Part shown: positions 12,177 through 23,442 of the stretch, in pieces
Numbering within the stretch: the first letter of the stretch is position 1
How the letters are laid out: every line of letters starts with the position of its first letter
Assembly (NCBI GenBank): GCA_016806645.1
Contig: JACSYO010001818.1
Coordinates: forward strand, 143,501 to 207,500
Direction of reading: 5' to 3'
Source of the DNA: Ophiodon elongatus
Taxonomy: Eukaryota > Chordata > Actinopteri > Perciformes > Hexagrammidae
DNA length: 64,000 bases
Translations under genes and position numbers: made by a program
Notes under the pieces: model-generated
The model's input: only the letters and a program-made list of their open reading frames with translations
Told to the model about the DNA's origin: nothing
Database searches by the model: none

Positions 12177-12296
12177 CATGCATTGTCTAGATTTATTAGC
12201 AGGCCACGCCGAGCGATCAGCACCTCGCATTCAGCGCGCCGAGCCTTGGCTTTGGCTGCCACTTGTCTCACCTGGTTGTCGATGCTGGTGTGGTGA

Positions 12297-12329
12297 GGGG
12301 TGTGGGGGGTGGGTGGAGGAGGGGGGGGG
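12297..12329 (+). other. predicted G-quadruplex
   Basis: The plus strand has G runs at 12297-12300, 12304-12309, 12311-12313 and 12321-12329, separated by loops of 3, 1 and 7 bases. It therefore meets the standard G3+N1-7 pattern. It lies about 120 bp from the (GT)n tract. Confidence 0.75.
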
Positions 12330-12359
12330 CCGAGCCTCCTGCTAAAGAAGACGTCAGTC

Positions 12360-12730
12360 CGCTTCTCAATTACAGGCTTGTTCGGCTCGCGGGCGGCTGA
12401 TTTTGAGTCACGAGGGCCCCGAGGAGATTACACAGCAGCAATCACACATCAAGAAAACAACGTGCGGCGAGCTCTCTGCTATTCACCCTCTCGCATTCCA
12501 ATAATAAAGCCAAGCAGTGATTTGCATACATTAACTTTATTTGTTAAGCATGCTTGTACTCAGAATTAGTCATTATTTTATTTCCATAATTTGGCAGAGG
12601 TCGCCCTGATGTGCCGCGAAAAAAACGCTGGCTGGAAACTCCACACAGCTCGATAAAAATCAAGTGTCCTCATCAAAAGCTCAGCTCAGGGAATCTCCAG
12701 AGTCTCTGTTGTCTACTGTTTATTTTCATG
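12360..12730. promoter_or_regulatory. candidate conserved non-coding element
   Basis: This unique block has a GC-rich start and an AT-rich core: TTTGCATACATTAA, a POU/homeodomain-like word, then TTAGTCATTATTTTATT. No coding pattern or repeats are seen. Conservation is not testable here. Confidence 0.28.
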
Positions 12731-12740
12731 GCATGCAATT

Positions 12741-12784
12741 ATATATATATATATCTTTTTTTTTAGCAGCAGCAGCAGCAGCAG
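12741..12784. repeat. (AT)7 and (AGC)6 microsatellites
   Basis: An AT run at 12741-12754 is followed after a T tract by six AGC triplets at 12765-12782. The triplet run is non-coding here, because no open frame with sensible flanks includes it. Confidence 0.85.
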
Positions 12785-14085
12785 TGACAGTGATGCTCTG
12801 AAGATAAAAAAATCCGAAGTGGAGTCAGTCCAAAGGGGAACATCCGGCAGTGTAAATGGTGATGATGATGGTTATAAGAACCTGGTATGCAGTGATGAGA
12901 GCAGACGACTCACCCAGATGGCAGAGAAACTATAATCGCTCTGTCTCTGAGTCAAAGCTGCCATGCTGGTTCACTCATTGCTCCCGTTTCCTCTGCGACG
13001 CCTCCCTCGTGCACCAATAGCGCCATATCGCTTAGCGCAGGACCCCCCTCTGAGGCGTCCATGATTAGACATGTTAGCCCGGCAACAACGCGCTTGATTG
13101 CAATTACCTTCTGTGTTTTTCTAATTTCGACTCAGCTTGTGGTGTTGTGATAAGTTTGAGTTTAAAAAAAAAAGAAGAAAAACAGGGGAAAAATCTACAC
13201 TTTGAGAGGTTATGCTGAAGACCAGATGAACTGCCAGAGTGCTGAGTTTAATTCCTCTTTGATAACAGGCTACCCGTCATTAGCCTTCACGTGTGCATAG
13301 CTCCAACTCCTATTGTCTTTGTCTCATTTAATGCTTGTCACGTGCGAAATGAACTACCGGGCCACCTAGAGCACTTACGATAAAAAATGACGGGCGAAAT
13401 CCTGAAATATGGAGCTTTATGGGAGCCGGAGCCTACTTTTACAAGGTTAATGAACTCTCACTAACTTTAATAGTCTGTTTTCCGACTCATGCATCTTCAT
13501 AAAGCGCCCTTCCCCAAAGTCTGCAGGCGAAGGGTGCCATTTCAAACAGCTGTGCCAGGCGTACTCCCGCAAAATGAAAGGAGCCTCGTGATGAATCACA
13601 TCCACCTTCCAGTTCCTTCCATTCTCCCATTGTTCGCCTCGCCTGGCAAACTGTCAGTGGATTACCTTCATTTCCCTTGATGCCTTGAGGTGAGGGAGTG
13701 AGAAAGTGCAAAGAGAACGAGGAACTTCTGTAAGTTCCTAATCACCTGGTCCAAAGGGAGGGGGGGGCAAGGGGAGGTGCTTCCCCAAGAGTGGCATTAA
13801 CAAGCAGAGCAGAGCGAGCAGCCAAGGTGAGAGCTGGAGGCCTGCTCGCTGCTCTGCAGAGAGAGAGAGAGACTTCCCCGGTCCACGTGCACGCGTGTGA
13901 GCGTGTCGTCTGTGTGGGACTCGAGCCACCGGCCCTCGTCGTCTGCATGCTGCTCACGATCGGATAACGAGAACCGGACTAAAAAGGGGCACACAATGCT
14001 TGTCTTTAATGTCACTTTGTAGATGTTTGGCTCCTCTTTTTGTGTCCACGTAGCGTTTTCCTGCCGTCAGAAGCAGCACCCGCGG
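12785..14085. other. gene-free unique sequence
   Basis: Contains a short polypurine run at 13857-13872 and a CpG-richer zone at 13880-13980 leading to the G-quadruplex cluster. The unique block 13480-13690 looks CNE-like. Overlapping frames on both strands give no recognisable protein. Confidence 0.4.
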
Positions 14086-14090
14086 GCGCC

Positions 14091-14126
14091 GGGGAGCTGG
14101 GGAGCCAGGGAGCCGGGGAGCCGGGG
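14091..14126 (+). repeat. 8-bp GC-rich tandem repeat / predicted G-quadruplex
   Basis: Degenerate 'gggagccg' units give G runs at 14091-14094, 14099-14102, 14108-14110, 14115-14118 and 14123-14126, with 4-5 base loops. Five runs make this a strong quadruplex candidate on the plus strand. Confidence 0.75.
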
Positions 14127-14315
14127 AGCCCAGCAGCTCTCACATGAGTTCAGAGCTCTTCGAGTAGAAGAGCTCGGAGCGGCTGTACACAAAAGTTGCA
14201 GCGCTCTGAAAATAGACGGCGGGTGCAGCTTCTCCTCTGGGCTGCAGCGTTCTCTCTCCATGGGAACAATAGGGGGAAAAATAACAAGGCCGCGACATGG
14301 ACACTCAACCTTATG

Positions 14316-14950
14316 GTGGTTTTGCTTCTCTATTAGTCATTTTATGTCTCCTTGTGGTCATTTTGTAGTTTTGCTGTTTATTGTTGTTGTTTTGCATCTT
14401 GTGGTCATTTTGCATATCTGTAGTTTTGCTGTTTAATGACTTTTTGTTGTTGTGTTGAATCTCTTTGTAGTCGTTTTGTGCTCTTCCTTGTTTGTTGTGG
14501 GTCTCTTCGTGTGAATTCTATATCTCTCTGTGGATGTTTTGTATTCATGTGTTGTCGTTGTGCGCTCGGTCTGGTCACTTTGGGCTTCTTTGTAGTTGTT
14601 TTGCATATATTTATGCTTATTTCGCATATTCCCCTTGTCGTCTATTTGCCCCTCTTTGTTGTAGTTTTGCACTTTTTCTGGTCGTTTCGGTTCTCTCTGT
14701 GGTCATTTTGCATATTTTCAGGTCGTTTTGGGTCTCTTCGTGGTCATTTTGCATCTGTTTTGGGTTGTTTTGCATCTCTTTGTAGTCAGTTTATAGCTCT
14801 TTGTAGTCATTTTGCACCAATCTGATTGTTATGGTTTTGCTTTGTGGTCATTTTGTATCTATTTTTTGTTGTTTTACATATTTTTGTTGTCATATAGCAT
14901 ATATTTGTGGTTGTTTTCCATCTCTCTGTTGTCGTTTTGTGTCTCGTCGT
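14316..14950 (+). repeat. degenerate ~21-bp tandem array, copy 1
   Basis: About 30 degenerate units on a 'gtcattttgcatctctttg' theme, rich in TTTTG and TCTCT. The ~21-bp period is a multiple of three, so repetitive Phe/Ser/Cys/Leu-rich frames stay open for 97-129 codons without being genes. The same unit in the same orientation forms a second array at 49826-50550. Arrays of this theme are familiar from teleost genomes. The origin is unknown to me. Confidence 0.85.
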
Positions 14951-16897
14951 TTCATTGACTTTCCAACAGTAAATGTCAACAGTCACTTCAAAGGAATGCC
15001 CAGTAGTTCAGTAGTTCTTCCATGTGTTCAGCTCACGCCACAAACCTTTATGAGAATTAGAAACAAACACACCGCTGCACACGAGCACTTCACTCTCACA
15101 CACACACACATACACACACACACCAGCACTAAAATATCAGGTATTTCAAAACAATACATCCCCAGAGAGGTGACGAAAAGATTAATCAGTTTATTTCAGG
15201 CGCCACTATAGAGCGATGAATATGGAAAGGACGTGAGGGCTGGCAGCTAGCGCCGCTCTTATTGCGAGTACCCTTTCTCGCCTGACACCCAACTAAGCAG
15301 TGACACCGGGTGACATTTAAAACACTTGTGACAGCGACAACATTTCAAATGTTGCAACTCTGAAAGGAAAGACAGGAACTCGGTTAGGGGAGATGCAGGC
15401 GAGGGTGAAAACTGGTGACGATGAAGTTGATCCGTATTTTCGCAAGGTCTCATAAACAATATCTCAGCGGCTTCACGCGTGAATAGAGCTGAAAGGAAAT
15501 GAGACTATTTAAGGTGTCACTTTGTGTTAGGGGTGTTTTACTGCAGCGCACAGGATTCGGTGTAAGCACAGCGGACCTTTTCCTGACACACACCCACACA
15601 CAGGTAGGCCACCAACCACGCTAACAACTCGCTGTGTCAAAACTGGAAAACTTAATTGCAGCCTTTTATTTACATGAGCTGCCATGGTGAAGGGAGAGGG
15701 TGTTAGAAGTATTTGACGTTTATAAACGTTGTGAATATTAGCAGAATGCGATTAAAATCCCAGATTCTTTGGACGAAATTCAATTTTCACGGGGCTCTTT
15801 TCATGTAACATGCTGTTAATGTCTGCCCTTTAATCACAATAACAACTGAGATGTGAAAATAGGTGACAGAGAGACGGAACAGTGTAAAGTAGGAGGTTGA
15901 TTTCATTTTCTTGCAAATTCCCCTCACATTCAGACACATTCAAAACATGCAGACTGAACTATGTCACATTAATATATATATTTATTTATTTTACTCCCCT
16001 AAAAATACTCTCCACTCTTCAGTGTCAACATGTCTCACACCTGTGTGTTTATAGCAGCCACATGGATCTGGTGATATTTTCGCTGCTTCTTTTGGCATAC
16101 GCTGACGTCAGGTTGCCGTGGTTCAACAGAAGGGAGGAAGAGACAGAGGAAGTGTTAGACAGCTGCAAGATTGTGATGGGAAGATAATCTGGTATATACT
16201 TTGGTGCAACTTTTGTATGTAAATTTAATTATCAGTTAAACTAAATAAGTGTCGACGTGAGGAGATTTGCAAATTTTTCCTTGTCAAGGCCAATGAAGGC
16301 CTTCGAAGGTTGTGCAACATCTGCTGAAACCAAAAACTAAAATTAGATTAAGGGTGTGTTAGCAGTATCTTGAACACGATGAAGCCGGTGGTCAAAGATG
16401 TATTTAGACCCTTTACTTTCACTTTTGAGACATTTCACTCAAAACCACAAATGCCAACCTCATGGCTGGAAGAGGAAAAGGCAGAGGATCACCAAAGCCA
16501 CTGAGATCTCTGGGGACCATGAATGTCTGTTAAAAACTAATTTAACAAACTAATCATTGTTGACATATTTCAGTATAGACCCAAGTGATGGACAACTGAC
16601 CGACAACACCATGTCTAGAAATAACCAATACAACTTTACAGTGTTACACTACTCCATTACAATTAAACGTATTGCATTATTTGCACTTATTAAGATGAAA
16701 TATGATAGTATTAGCAGAAAAATACATCAAGTAAACTTATGTCCAATATGTAAAATACATTATGTTTTATCTGGTTATCGTGTAATTTTCTAACTAAAAC
16801 AATCAGCAAAGAAGATAGAACTAGAAGGTCATGGTGTGGGCTAAAATAAGTACCCTTGATATGTAACCAATGTTAGTGAAGTCCGTAAAATAAGCTT
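14951..16897. other. gene-free unique sequence
   Basis: A (CA)n-like stretch lies at 15097-15122. The blocks 15250-15540 and 15590-15790 are high-complexity and could be conserved. No exon or RNA gene is recognised, and 16160-16900 is AT-rich without structure. Confidence 0.4.
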
Positions 16898-17130
16898 TCA
16901 CTTGGTTTCACACGGGACATTAATATCAGTCTCCTGGGTGATAGTCCTGTGGTTGTTTGACCCATTCAGCATCCCCTTCCTTTCTTTCTCTCTATTTAAG
17001 CTATGCTAGTTGCTCTGACTCTTAAATAAAGACGTGGATGGAGTTACATTGGAGTTCGTTGAAAGCCTGTTGCGTCTCATACCGGCCCTAAAGGTGCATC
17101 GGTGCATCGGTCTCAGGCCCCCGGGTGCCC
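16898..17130 (+). repeat. dispersed repeat family A, copy 2
   Basis: Shares 'cgggacattaa', 'gtctcctgggtgatagtcc' and 'gttgaaagcctgttgcgtc' with the copy at 27.23-27.42 kb, in the same order and orientation. A small 'ggtgcatc' duplication occurs at 17095-17110. It has no coding capacity. Confidence 0.65.
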
Positions 17131-18164
17131 TGACCATCATTTTCATGAAAAGCCAACATGTATTGTAAAATATTTCTAAAACAGCACTTCTGTCATTCTC
17201 TAACAAACTATTACAACCCAAGCTGCTACCATTGCATTCAGTCAGCCACATCAACTCTCTAGACGACCGCGGTAAAAACCAACGACTGTGCATACAACTT
17301 CCTGTCTGACCCGGTGCAGGCTGCTTGACATCAAAGAAGCCAGACGCTTACGTTAGACTGTCCTGGTTCATATTCTGGAGAGTCAGCAAACTGTGTGGGG
17401 TATGTTGGCCGTTAGAGGTGGAGGACCTGGGCTATAATAATATTAGCAGGGTGGGCTCAAGGTTTAGGCAGAGCTACAGTTTGTGTATTTTGAAAGCCAT
17501 GAGACGAGAAGGCGAAGGCCTTTCCTGTCCAAACTGAAGCTCTCACGAACCTGTGACGTTCAGCTGGTTGCAGCCTGTTAATCCTTTTCTGTACATCTCG
17601 ACAATAAAGACAAAAGGTACACAAGGCAAAAGAATACACAGTTAAACCTGGCATCACATACAAATATGCGAATACTCAGTGAAGCTTTGGGTTGTTTGTT
17701 TATTTATTTACTTTGTATGTCAGTCGGAGGTGTGCGAAGATTAGAGCGTTAACCGTAACGCGAGGAAACCACAAGCAGCGGTGACAAAAACTTAGAACAA
17801 CAACAACAAGAGAACAAAAGAGTCAGAGAGGCGGCTGAGGGAATATGAGGATTTAGTCAAATCAACAGAGGTGTAAACAAAGGCAATGAACTGGAAAAGG
17901 AAACTGAGACAATTTAAAATACACCAACATGACCAGTCTGGGAACATTAAAGAACATTTGCTTGGCCACAAACGAGGGTCTGAAGTAAAAACACTACACT
18001 AATTTGAGTCAGAACAACACTTAGGTCTCAAGTCCCTGAAGGAAAGTCTGAAGTTAGTCAATACATGCCCAAGTCTTGTCAAAGCAAGTATCACTTTTTG
18101 GAGGGTAAGTCCAACACAAATCTCAAGTCAAGCCAACTGCCCAGCACATCTACTTGTTCGTACC
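17131..18164. other. gene-free unique sequence
   Basis: No exon, RNA gene or clear repeat is recognised. It is AT-moderate with short CAA-rich runs near 17795-17815. Confidence 0.4.
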
Positions 18165-18271
18165 TGTGGGAGCAATTTGGGGGTATTTGGCCCAAGGACA
18201 CATCGGGGATTGAACCGCCGATGCTCTGATTGAAGGACGACCCCGCTCTTCCAGTGAGCCACAATCGCCCC
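18165..18271 (-). repeat. tRNA-derived SINE head, minus strand
   Basis: On the minus strand an A-box region (gattgtggctcactgg) is followed by a perfect B-box-like GGTTCAATCCC at about 18207-18218, then the 'tgtccttgggcc' and 'caaattgct' words of the same SINE as at 7.9 kb. The rest of the element is missing. It is not a tRNA gene, because no cloverleaf can be completed past the B box. Confidence 0.75.
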
Positions 18272-18720
18272 TGTGCAATTAGCAAAACTGTCAGAAACAG
18301 ATCTTGAAACACAAGTTTTTTTTTTTGCATTCAATCTTGAGTCAAGTCAAATCGTACAGCAGTTGAGTCAGGTCCACTGCTGTTAGTCCAAATCAGCCAA
18401 CATTTTTGGTTTTTCTTTGTCAGCTTTCGTAAAGAGGACATTTTTTCCAGATATAAGCGGGGCATGGAGGTGTCTCGGGGCATGGAGGTGTCTCGGGGCA
18501 GCTCCGCTGATCTGATCAACTGTAGTCAAAGTTGTGGCCGACCTCGTTGATCATGAGCCTGACAGCTTGTGGGTGTGGGATCGTTCCTCCGTTACACCTA
18601 CACTCCCGCCTTGTTGCCCGGCACGAAAATAACAATCGTGAGCGCCACAAATGTGTGTAAAAAAAAACAACAACGTGAAGGTCAATCACACACTGAACAT
18701 GATGAAGTGAGTCTCACACA
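18272..18720. other. gene-free sequence with an 18-bp tandem duplication
   Basis: A perfect 18-bp duplication beginning 'ggggcatggaggtgtctc' occupies 18459-18476 and 18477-18494. Nothing else is recognised. Confidence 0.6.
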
Positions 18721-18724
18721 GACG

Positions 18725-18998
18725 CTTTCTTTCCATCTCCCACTTCTCAATTTCACCCCTCTCCCCGTCAGCCTCTCTAGTTACCTCTCTTAACTTCTAC
18801 TTTGCACTCTGTCTTTCTGCTTCGGTGTTCTTTATTCTCCCCCCCTGTCCCCCACCTCCCCCACACTCTTTCATTCCTCTTCTGTCCAGGGTTTAAGATG
18901 TCATTGAGAAACCTTGAGATAGATGAGATCTTCAATGAGAGGCAACCATCAGCTCGGCACTACAATAGAGTTAGAAATGGTATAAATCAGAGAATATG
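18725..18998 (+). other. possible terminal exon with long pyrimidine tract (weak)
   Basis: A CT-rich tract of about 160 bp ends in 'tcttctgtccag' with AG at 18888-18889, a good acceptor-like context. The following frame reads about 36 residues (start GFKMSLRNLEIDEIF, end NGINQRI) to a TGA at 18997-18999. The residue composition is protein-like, but I recognise no family and see no partner exon. It may equally be conserved non-coding DNA beside a simple CT tract. Confidence 0.15.
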
Positions 18999-19014
18999 AC
19001 CAGGAATGACAGCA

Positions 19015-19350
19015 CTGTTTGCCGCGGAAAGCCCATAAACCCTGATGCAATAATGTTTGCAGGGAGAATGGCAGAAGTTGTCATAAAATCAAACATATGC
19101 TCAATATGGGGGCCCTGTGTGTGTGTGTGAAATTGAATAACCTGCATCATGTGACAAAGCAGTCTTAAAAAACAAATTTGAATCTCTTTCTGCTCGCTTC
19201 ATGGGATCCATTTAAATGCAATCAGTGGCAAGTAAAAAAAGGCCTTTCTGCTCGGTTGAAATATGTTTCTCGTTAAAGATGTCAGTGGGAGAAGCAGGGA
19301 CGTTGACGCTTTAATCGCCTTCCTTTCATATGCACTGTAATGGGACATGA
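19015..19350. promoter_or_regulatory. candidate conserved non-coding element
   Basis: This unique block contains CCCATAAACCCTGATGC, ATAAAATCAAACATATG and CATTTAAATGCAATCAG, interrupted by a short GT run at 19116-19128. No coding pattern is seen. It directly follows the exon-like block at 18.9 kb. The texture is CNE-like, and function is inferred. Confidence 0.28.
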
Positions 19351-20810
19351 AACAGCTGTGTCTCAGAGGGGGAAAATAAAAATCTGTTAGTGCGTCATGT
19401 GGTCAAGTATCATTGAGACCTTCTGGAAACATTCAAGTTGTGGTGAAGGCGAAAAAAAAGTGGATTATTCTAATTCAAGTGGGTGTAGGGGTACGGAGGG
19501 TGGAGGGAGGAGGATTTTCCCCTCAGAAGATTTAAAAATAAGTGCCAGCCCTTTTCTCCCCCTCGCTTTTATCTCGTGACACCACAAGCCTGCAGTTCCG
19601 TTTTTAAATTACGGCTGTAGGTTTTGTGGCAGGTTACTTAATTCAGAGCAGAAATTGAGCAAGCAGCGGAATGAGAAAGGCTAAAACTTACTAAGAGCGC
19701 TCCATTCTAGCTCCAGTGATCCTGCTGAGGGACACATATCTAGTCCAGAGTCAGGGTCCATGCCATGATCAGCTTGTTTTCTCTACCCAGGGATTACTTT
19801 GTTGGCATTTTCAGGTAATTAAACTGTTTTTGATTACTAAAAATGTGTGAATCAAAGTGAAACTCCACCCCCCCCCCTCCAAAAAAAACTCTGCATAATG
19901 AACAAGTTATGATCTTCTCATGTAAACAATTACAGTGAAGCATTGTTTGCAATGACATTCTTAGATATCAGGCTCCCTTCGACTTTGCTCTCACATATAC
20001 ACACGCACATATGCAAACAGTGGATTTACATTTTATTCATTAAAACTTTCTCCCCATTTCTCCCTTCACTTTCTATTACCAGAAATATTTTCCAAGCTGC
20101 CAGTTGTATCATGTTTACTATAAACTGGATCTTCCTGCAGCAAGAAACTAAACAACTTTTGGGTGCTGGGGGAAATAAAATCACCTAAATTAACTTAAAT
20201 AACATTTATCATATTACTTTGGGGGACAGTGTTATTACATGAAGTGCAAAATTGCATACATCGTATATCACTTCTCAGCAGGACCTACCTTCTGAAAAAA
20301 TTATGTTACCTAAATCAAACTTTTCTCCTCATCCCTAGAGCCGTATGAGCTCTGCAAAGCTGTGTACCTGTTCAATAATACATACAGATTCTAACCAGTC
20401 TAGTCAGGTTTTCACCCAGTAGTGCTGTTATTTTCAGCCAAAAAGCTCAGATGAACTTGCTGTGCATTACCTGCCCAACACTAGCAGAGAGACGAGCAAA
20501 GTTTGCAACTAGCTGGTAAACAAAAAAGATCATCGAGAAGCTGAAGAGCCTGATGCATCTAAAAGGAGAGCGAATATTGGACTTAATATATAACTGTTAA
20601 GTCATCAAAAAGGCTATTATTTGGCTCCACATTAGCTATAATAACTTTATATGGCAATAATGTGTATGGCATAGTTTCAGTCAGGTAATTGTAGAGTTAT
20701 TCTACCCTCTTATTGCAGAAAAAAATCGATTTCAAAGCTTTTCAAAAGTAGCAAACAGCATTAGTCATAACAACCTTAAAAACTGTGCACCTCAGAGTAT
20801 TTATGGTTTT
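19351..20810. other. gene-free sequence
   Basis: Unique to AT-rich sequence with a C-run at 19869-19878 and A-runs. No exon or RNA gene is recognised. Confidence 0.4.
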
Positions 20811-20824
20811 CCGCCCCCTAGTGG
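20811..20824 (-). promoter_or_regulatory. CTCF-core-like motif
   Basis: The minus strand reads CCACTAGGGGGCGG, matching every position of the published CTCF core consensus CCASYAGRKGGC and its following bases. The word 'gccccctagtggc' is also frequent in fish dispersed repeats, so repeat origin is likely. Binding is inferred. Confidence 0.35.
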
Positions 20825-23210
20825 CAAAATAATTTACTGATGAAGCTTTAAGGTTAATATGCAGTAACTGTCCATAGTTGGAGTTTATGTGTATTACCAT
20901 CTTGTATCATATCTTGTCAGAAAAAAATAATAAAGCACAGTATTTTCTTGAATACTAAAAAAGAGTGTTTAGAATAAAATGTATTAACAGGTTTTTGACT
21001 GCAGCAAAAATGTTGCTTTTGAAAGGCTAAACACCAACAAATATGGATTAAAGCTGATTTTTTTTTGTTCACAAAAAACATGTTGTGAATTTTGAGAAGA
21101 ACTAGATCTATCTTTTGTCAATATTTTCTTTTACTTTTGAACATTACAAAGCTCTGGAAATATTGTGTCGGAAACAATCCTACACAGACACCGCTGGAAT
21201 CAAATTCTACAAACCGTTAAATAACTACTCGCTACCGAGCCCGTTTGTTACCGGCACCAACAACATTATCTTCACTTCACCTGTCGTGTGTGTGGAGAGG
21301 CTGAGCCCCGCACCCGGGGAACAAGACAGGAAGAGGATAGTGATGATTGTGCACCGCTGCACAATGAATAAAGGAGAAACACTGATTAGTAAAGCCGTAT
21401 CTTTATGTGCAACTGTGCAGAAATACCCAGGGTTTAAATAGAATGAATAGACATGCAAAAAAAAGCTGCCCGGTATTCCAATCTGAATGTTTATTTACAA
21501 TATTTGGTACATCCCATGTACATACTGTAGGATTTAAGTATGTAGTGGGACATTAAGACACAGCTCAACAAGTTCACCCGCTACCACCAGTATCCAGAGG
21601 TGGAACATCCAATCCCACTCTGACCTCTGTCAGACAGACGTAAGGTGAGGAAGTAAGGGGAGCGCTGAAGATGTCTTCCCATAATGCACTTCCTGGGAAA
21701 CTGCCAGAATTGTTAATTAGATACAAACTGAACGCTGCTTTTCTGTCTGTTTCTGATTTAAAATAAAGCCACTGAGCAGGGAACAGTGATGGAGGCACTT
21801 TGCGCTGCAGGTTGGGTGAAAAGATTACCACTTCCTATTATTACCTGCATAAATATGAACATGCATCAATAATTCTTCCTAATGGCTCAATGTGTGCGAT
21901 TAGATGTCAGCTTCTCATCCTTTCAAGGATTTGCTTTTTTTCTGCTGCTTCACATGAATTAGAATTGGACCGCAGCAGGTAAAAAGACAGATGTGTTTTA
22001 TGTGTGTGTGCTTGCAGCCGTCAGTGCACACACACTTGACCGGATCCCATTAGCCTGTAGCTATTTATTTACAGCAGTAGAAAGATACTGATACCAGGAG
22101 AGAACATCAACACAGGGTGGAGAAGTGTTTGTGTGTTTGCGTTGCTTCTTTTTGTGGCCATTTCAGACCTTATTGATTCAACCCTGATAGCCAACTTTCA
22201 GATCTCTTACACACATCTGAAAAAAATTCTTACTTGCCTTTCCAGGTTTCTCTTTTCTTTGTATATTTATCTCATGAGTGCTGGAGTCATGTTGCTTCTT
22301 TGGAAGTCATGGGATTCCTCCGGAAAAAAAAAAAAATAACGCTGCAGGGGAAGACTGTGAGATGAACCGTGAAAGAGAAGCCTACTTTGTTAAAAGTAGA
22401 ACAGAAAAGGCAGCTGTCTGAAATACTTCCTTTTGATATCAGAGTGGAGACCTCGTGACATGTTGTATTGATGCTATTTTCGCTTGACATTACGATTGAT
22501 GGTTTGCAACAAATAAAGCAAACAGAAACTATAATAAGTTCTACTGTATTTCTAAAGGCCTCATCATAAAATTAGATCAACTGTTAATAAACCATTTGTT
22601 CAACCAGGGAAAAGTTGAGGTTTTAAGCATCAAATGATAATCTGCTTCCTTAAAGCGTTGTTAATTGTTTTTGGCCACTAGACGGCAGAGTAACTTTACA
22701 ACAACCACGGACAAAAGTTGTTATTCTAACATCTTAGCAAACAATTGCCACATAAGCATTCATTTGGAGTCTTGTTTGATCCCATCTGATGAATTTAAGT
22801 CCAACATTCACTTTCCTTTGACTCAAGTTTGCTCTTCATCAACTGCTGAAGTGAAAATATCTGGCTCGTGAGCCGCTTGTTGCTCCACATTCATCATCAG
22901 CTCATCGCTTTTCTTTGTCCGTCTGCTGTTTGGTGCTGGTCGGGTTTTGGACAACAAGGAATCAAGAATCAATCAATGTGGAATCAAGCTGGATGAGAAT
23001 CTGATCACACTAGTTAGGCTTACTATTCATAAATACTTCAGTTTAACTGAACAAAATGTATTTTTGGTAGCAGCTTACAGCCAAACAATGAGTTCAGTGA
23101 TTTAAAGCTGGTATTAACAATATTTTTTGTTTGAACAATGGATCAAATTACATTGTATTTGTGAAAGGGGTTGCTCAAAGTGTATTGTACGCTTCCTGCC
23201 CAACAGTGGG
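20825..23210. other. gene-free sequence
   Basis: The segment 21115-21440 is a less AT-rich block open in several frames on both strands. It has no recognisable domain and could be an old dispersed repeat. An A-run lies at 22324-22336. A partial CTCF-like word, CCACTAGACGGCAG, lies at 22675-22688 on the plus strand. Confidence 0.4.
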
Positions 23211-23442
23211 GCGACTGTGGCTCAGCGATGGAGCGGGTGGTCCTTCAATCAGAGACACTTAACCCCAAATTGTTGTACGTGTGTGAATGGATGTGAATGC
23301 TTACTTATTCCTGATGGATAGTGGCACCTTGCATGGTAGCCTGCCATCAGTGTATGAATGGGAGTGAATGGGTGAACGACGTGTAATGTAAAAAACACTT
23401 TGAGTCGTCGAAAGACTAGAAAGTGTACAAGTCCATTTACCA
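23211..23442 (+). repeat. tRNA-derived SINE, plus strand, B box deleted
   Basis: The head 'gcgactgtggctcagcgatgg' matches the A-box region of the copies at 8.1 and 18.2 kb. The sequence then jumps directly to the SINE body ('acacttaaccccaaattg', 'caccttgcatggtagcctgcc') and ends with an 'aagtgtacaagtccatttacc' tail. The missing B box means this copy could not be transcribed from its own Pol III promoter. Confidence 0.8.

Noticed and set aside
14023..14825. Cysteine/phenylalanine-rich frames of 97-137 codons that look membrane-like
   Set aside because: They follow the 21-bp tandem repeat, whose period is a multiple of three. The hydrophobicity comes from TTT-rich units.
18165..18271. tRNA gene on the minus strand
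   Set aside because: A- and B-box-like words are present, but the acceptor stem and cloverleaf are not, and SINE body words follow.
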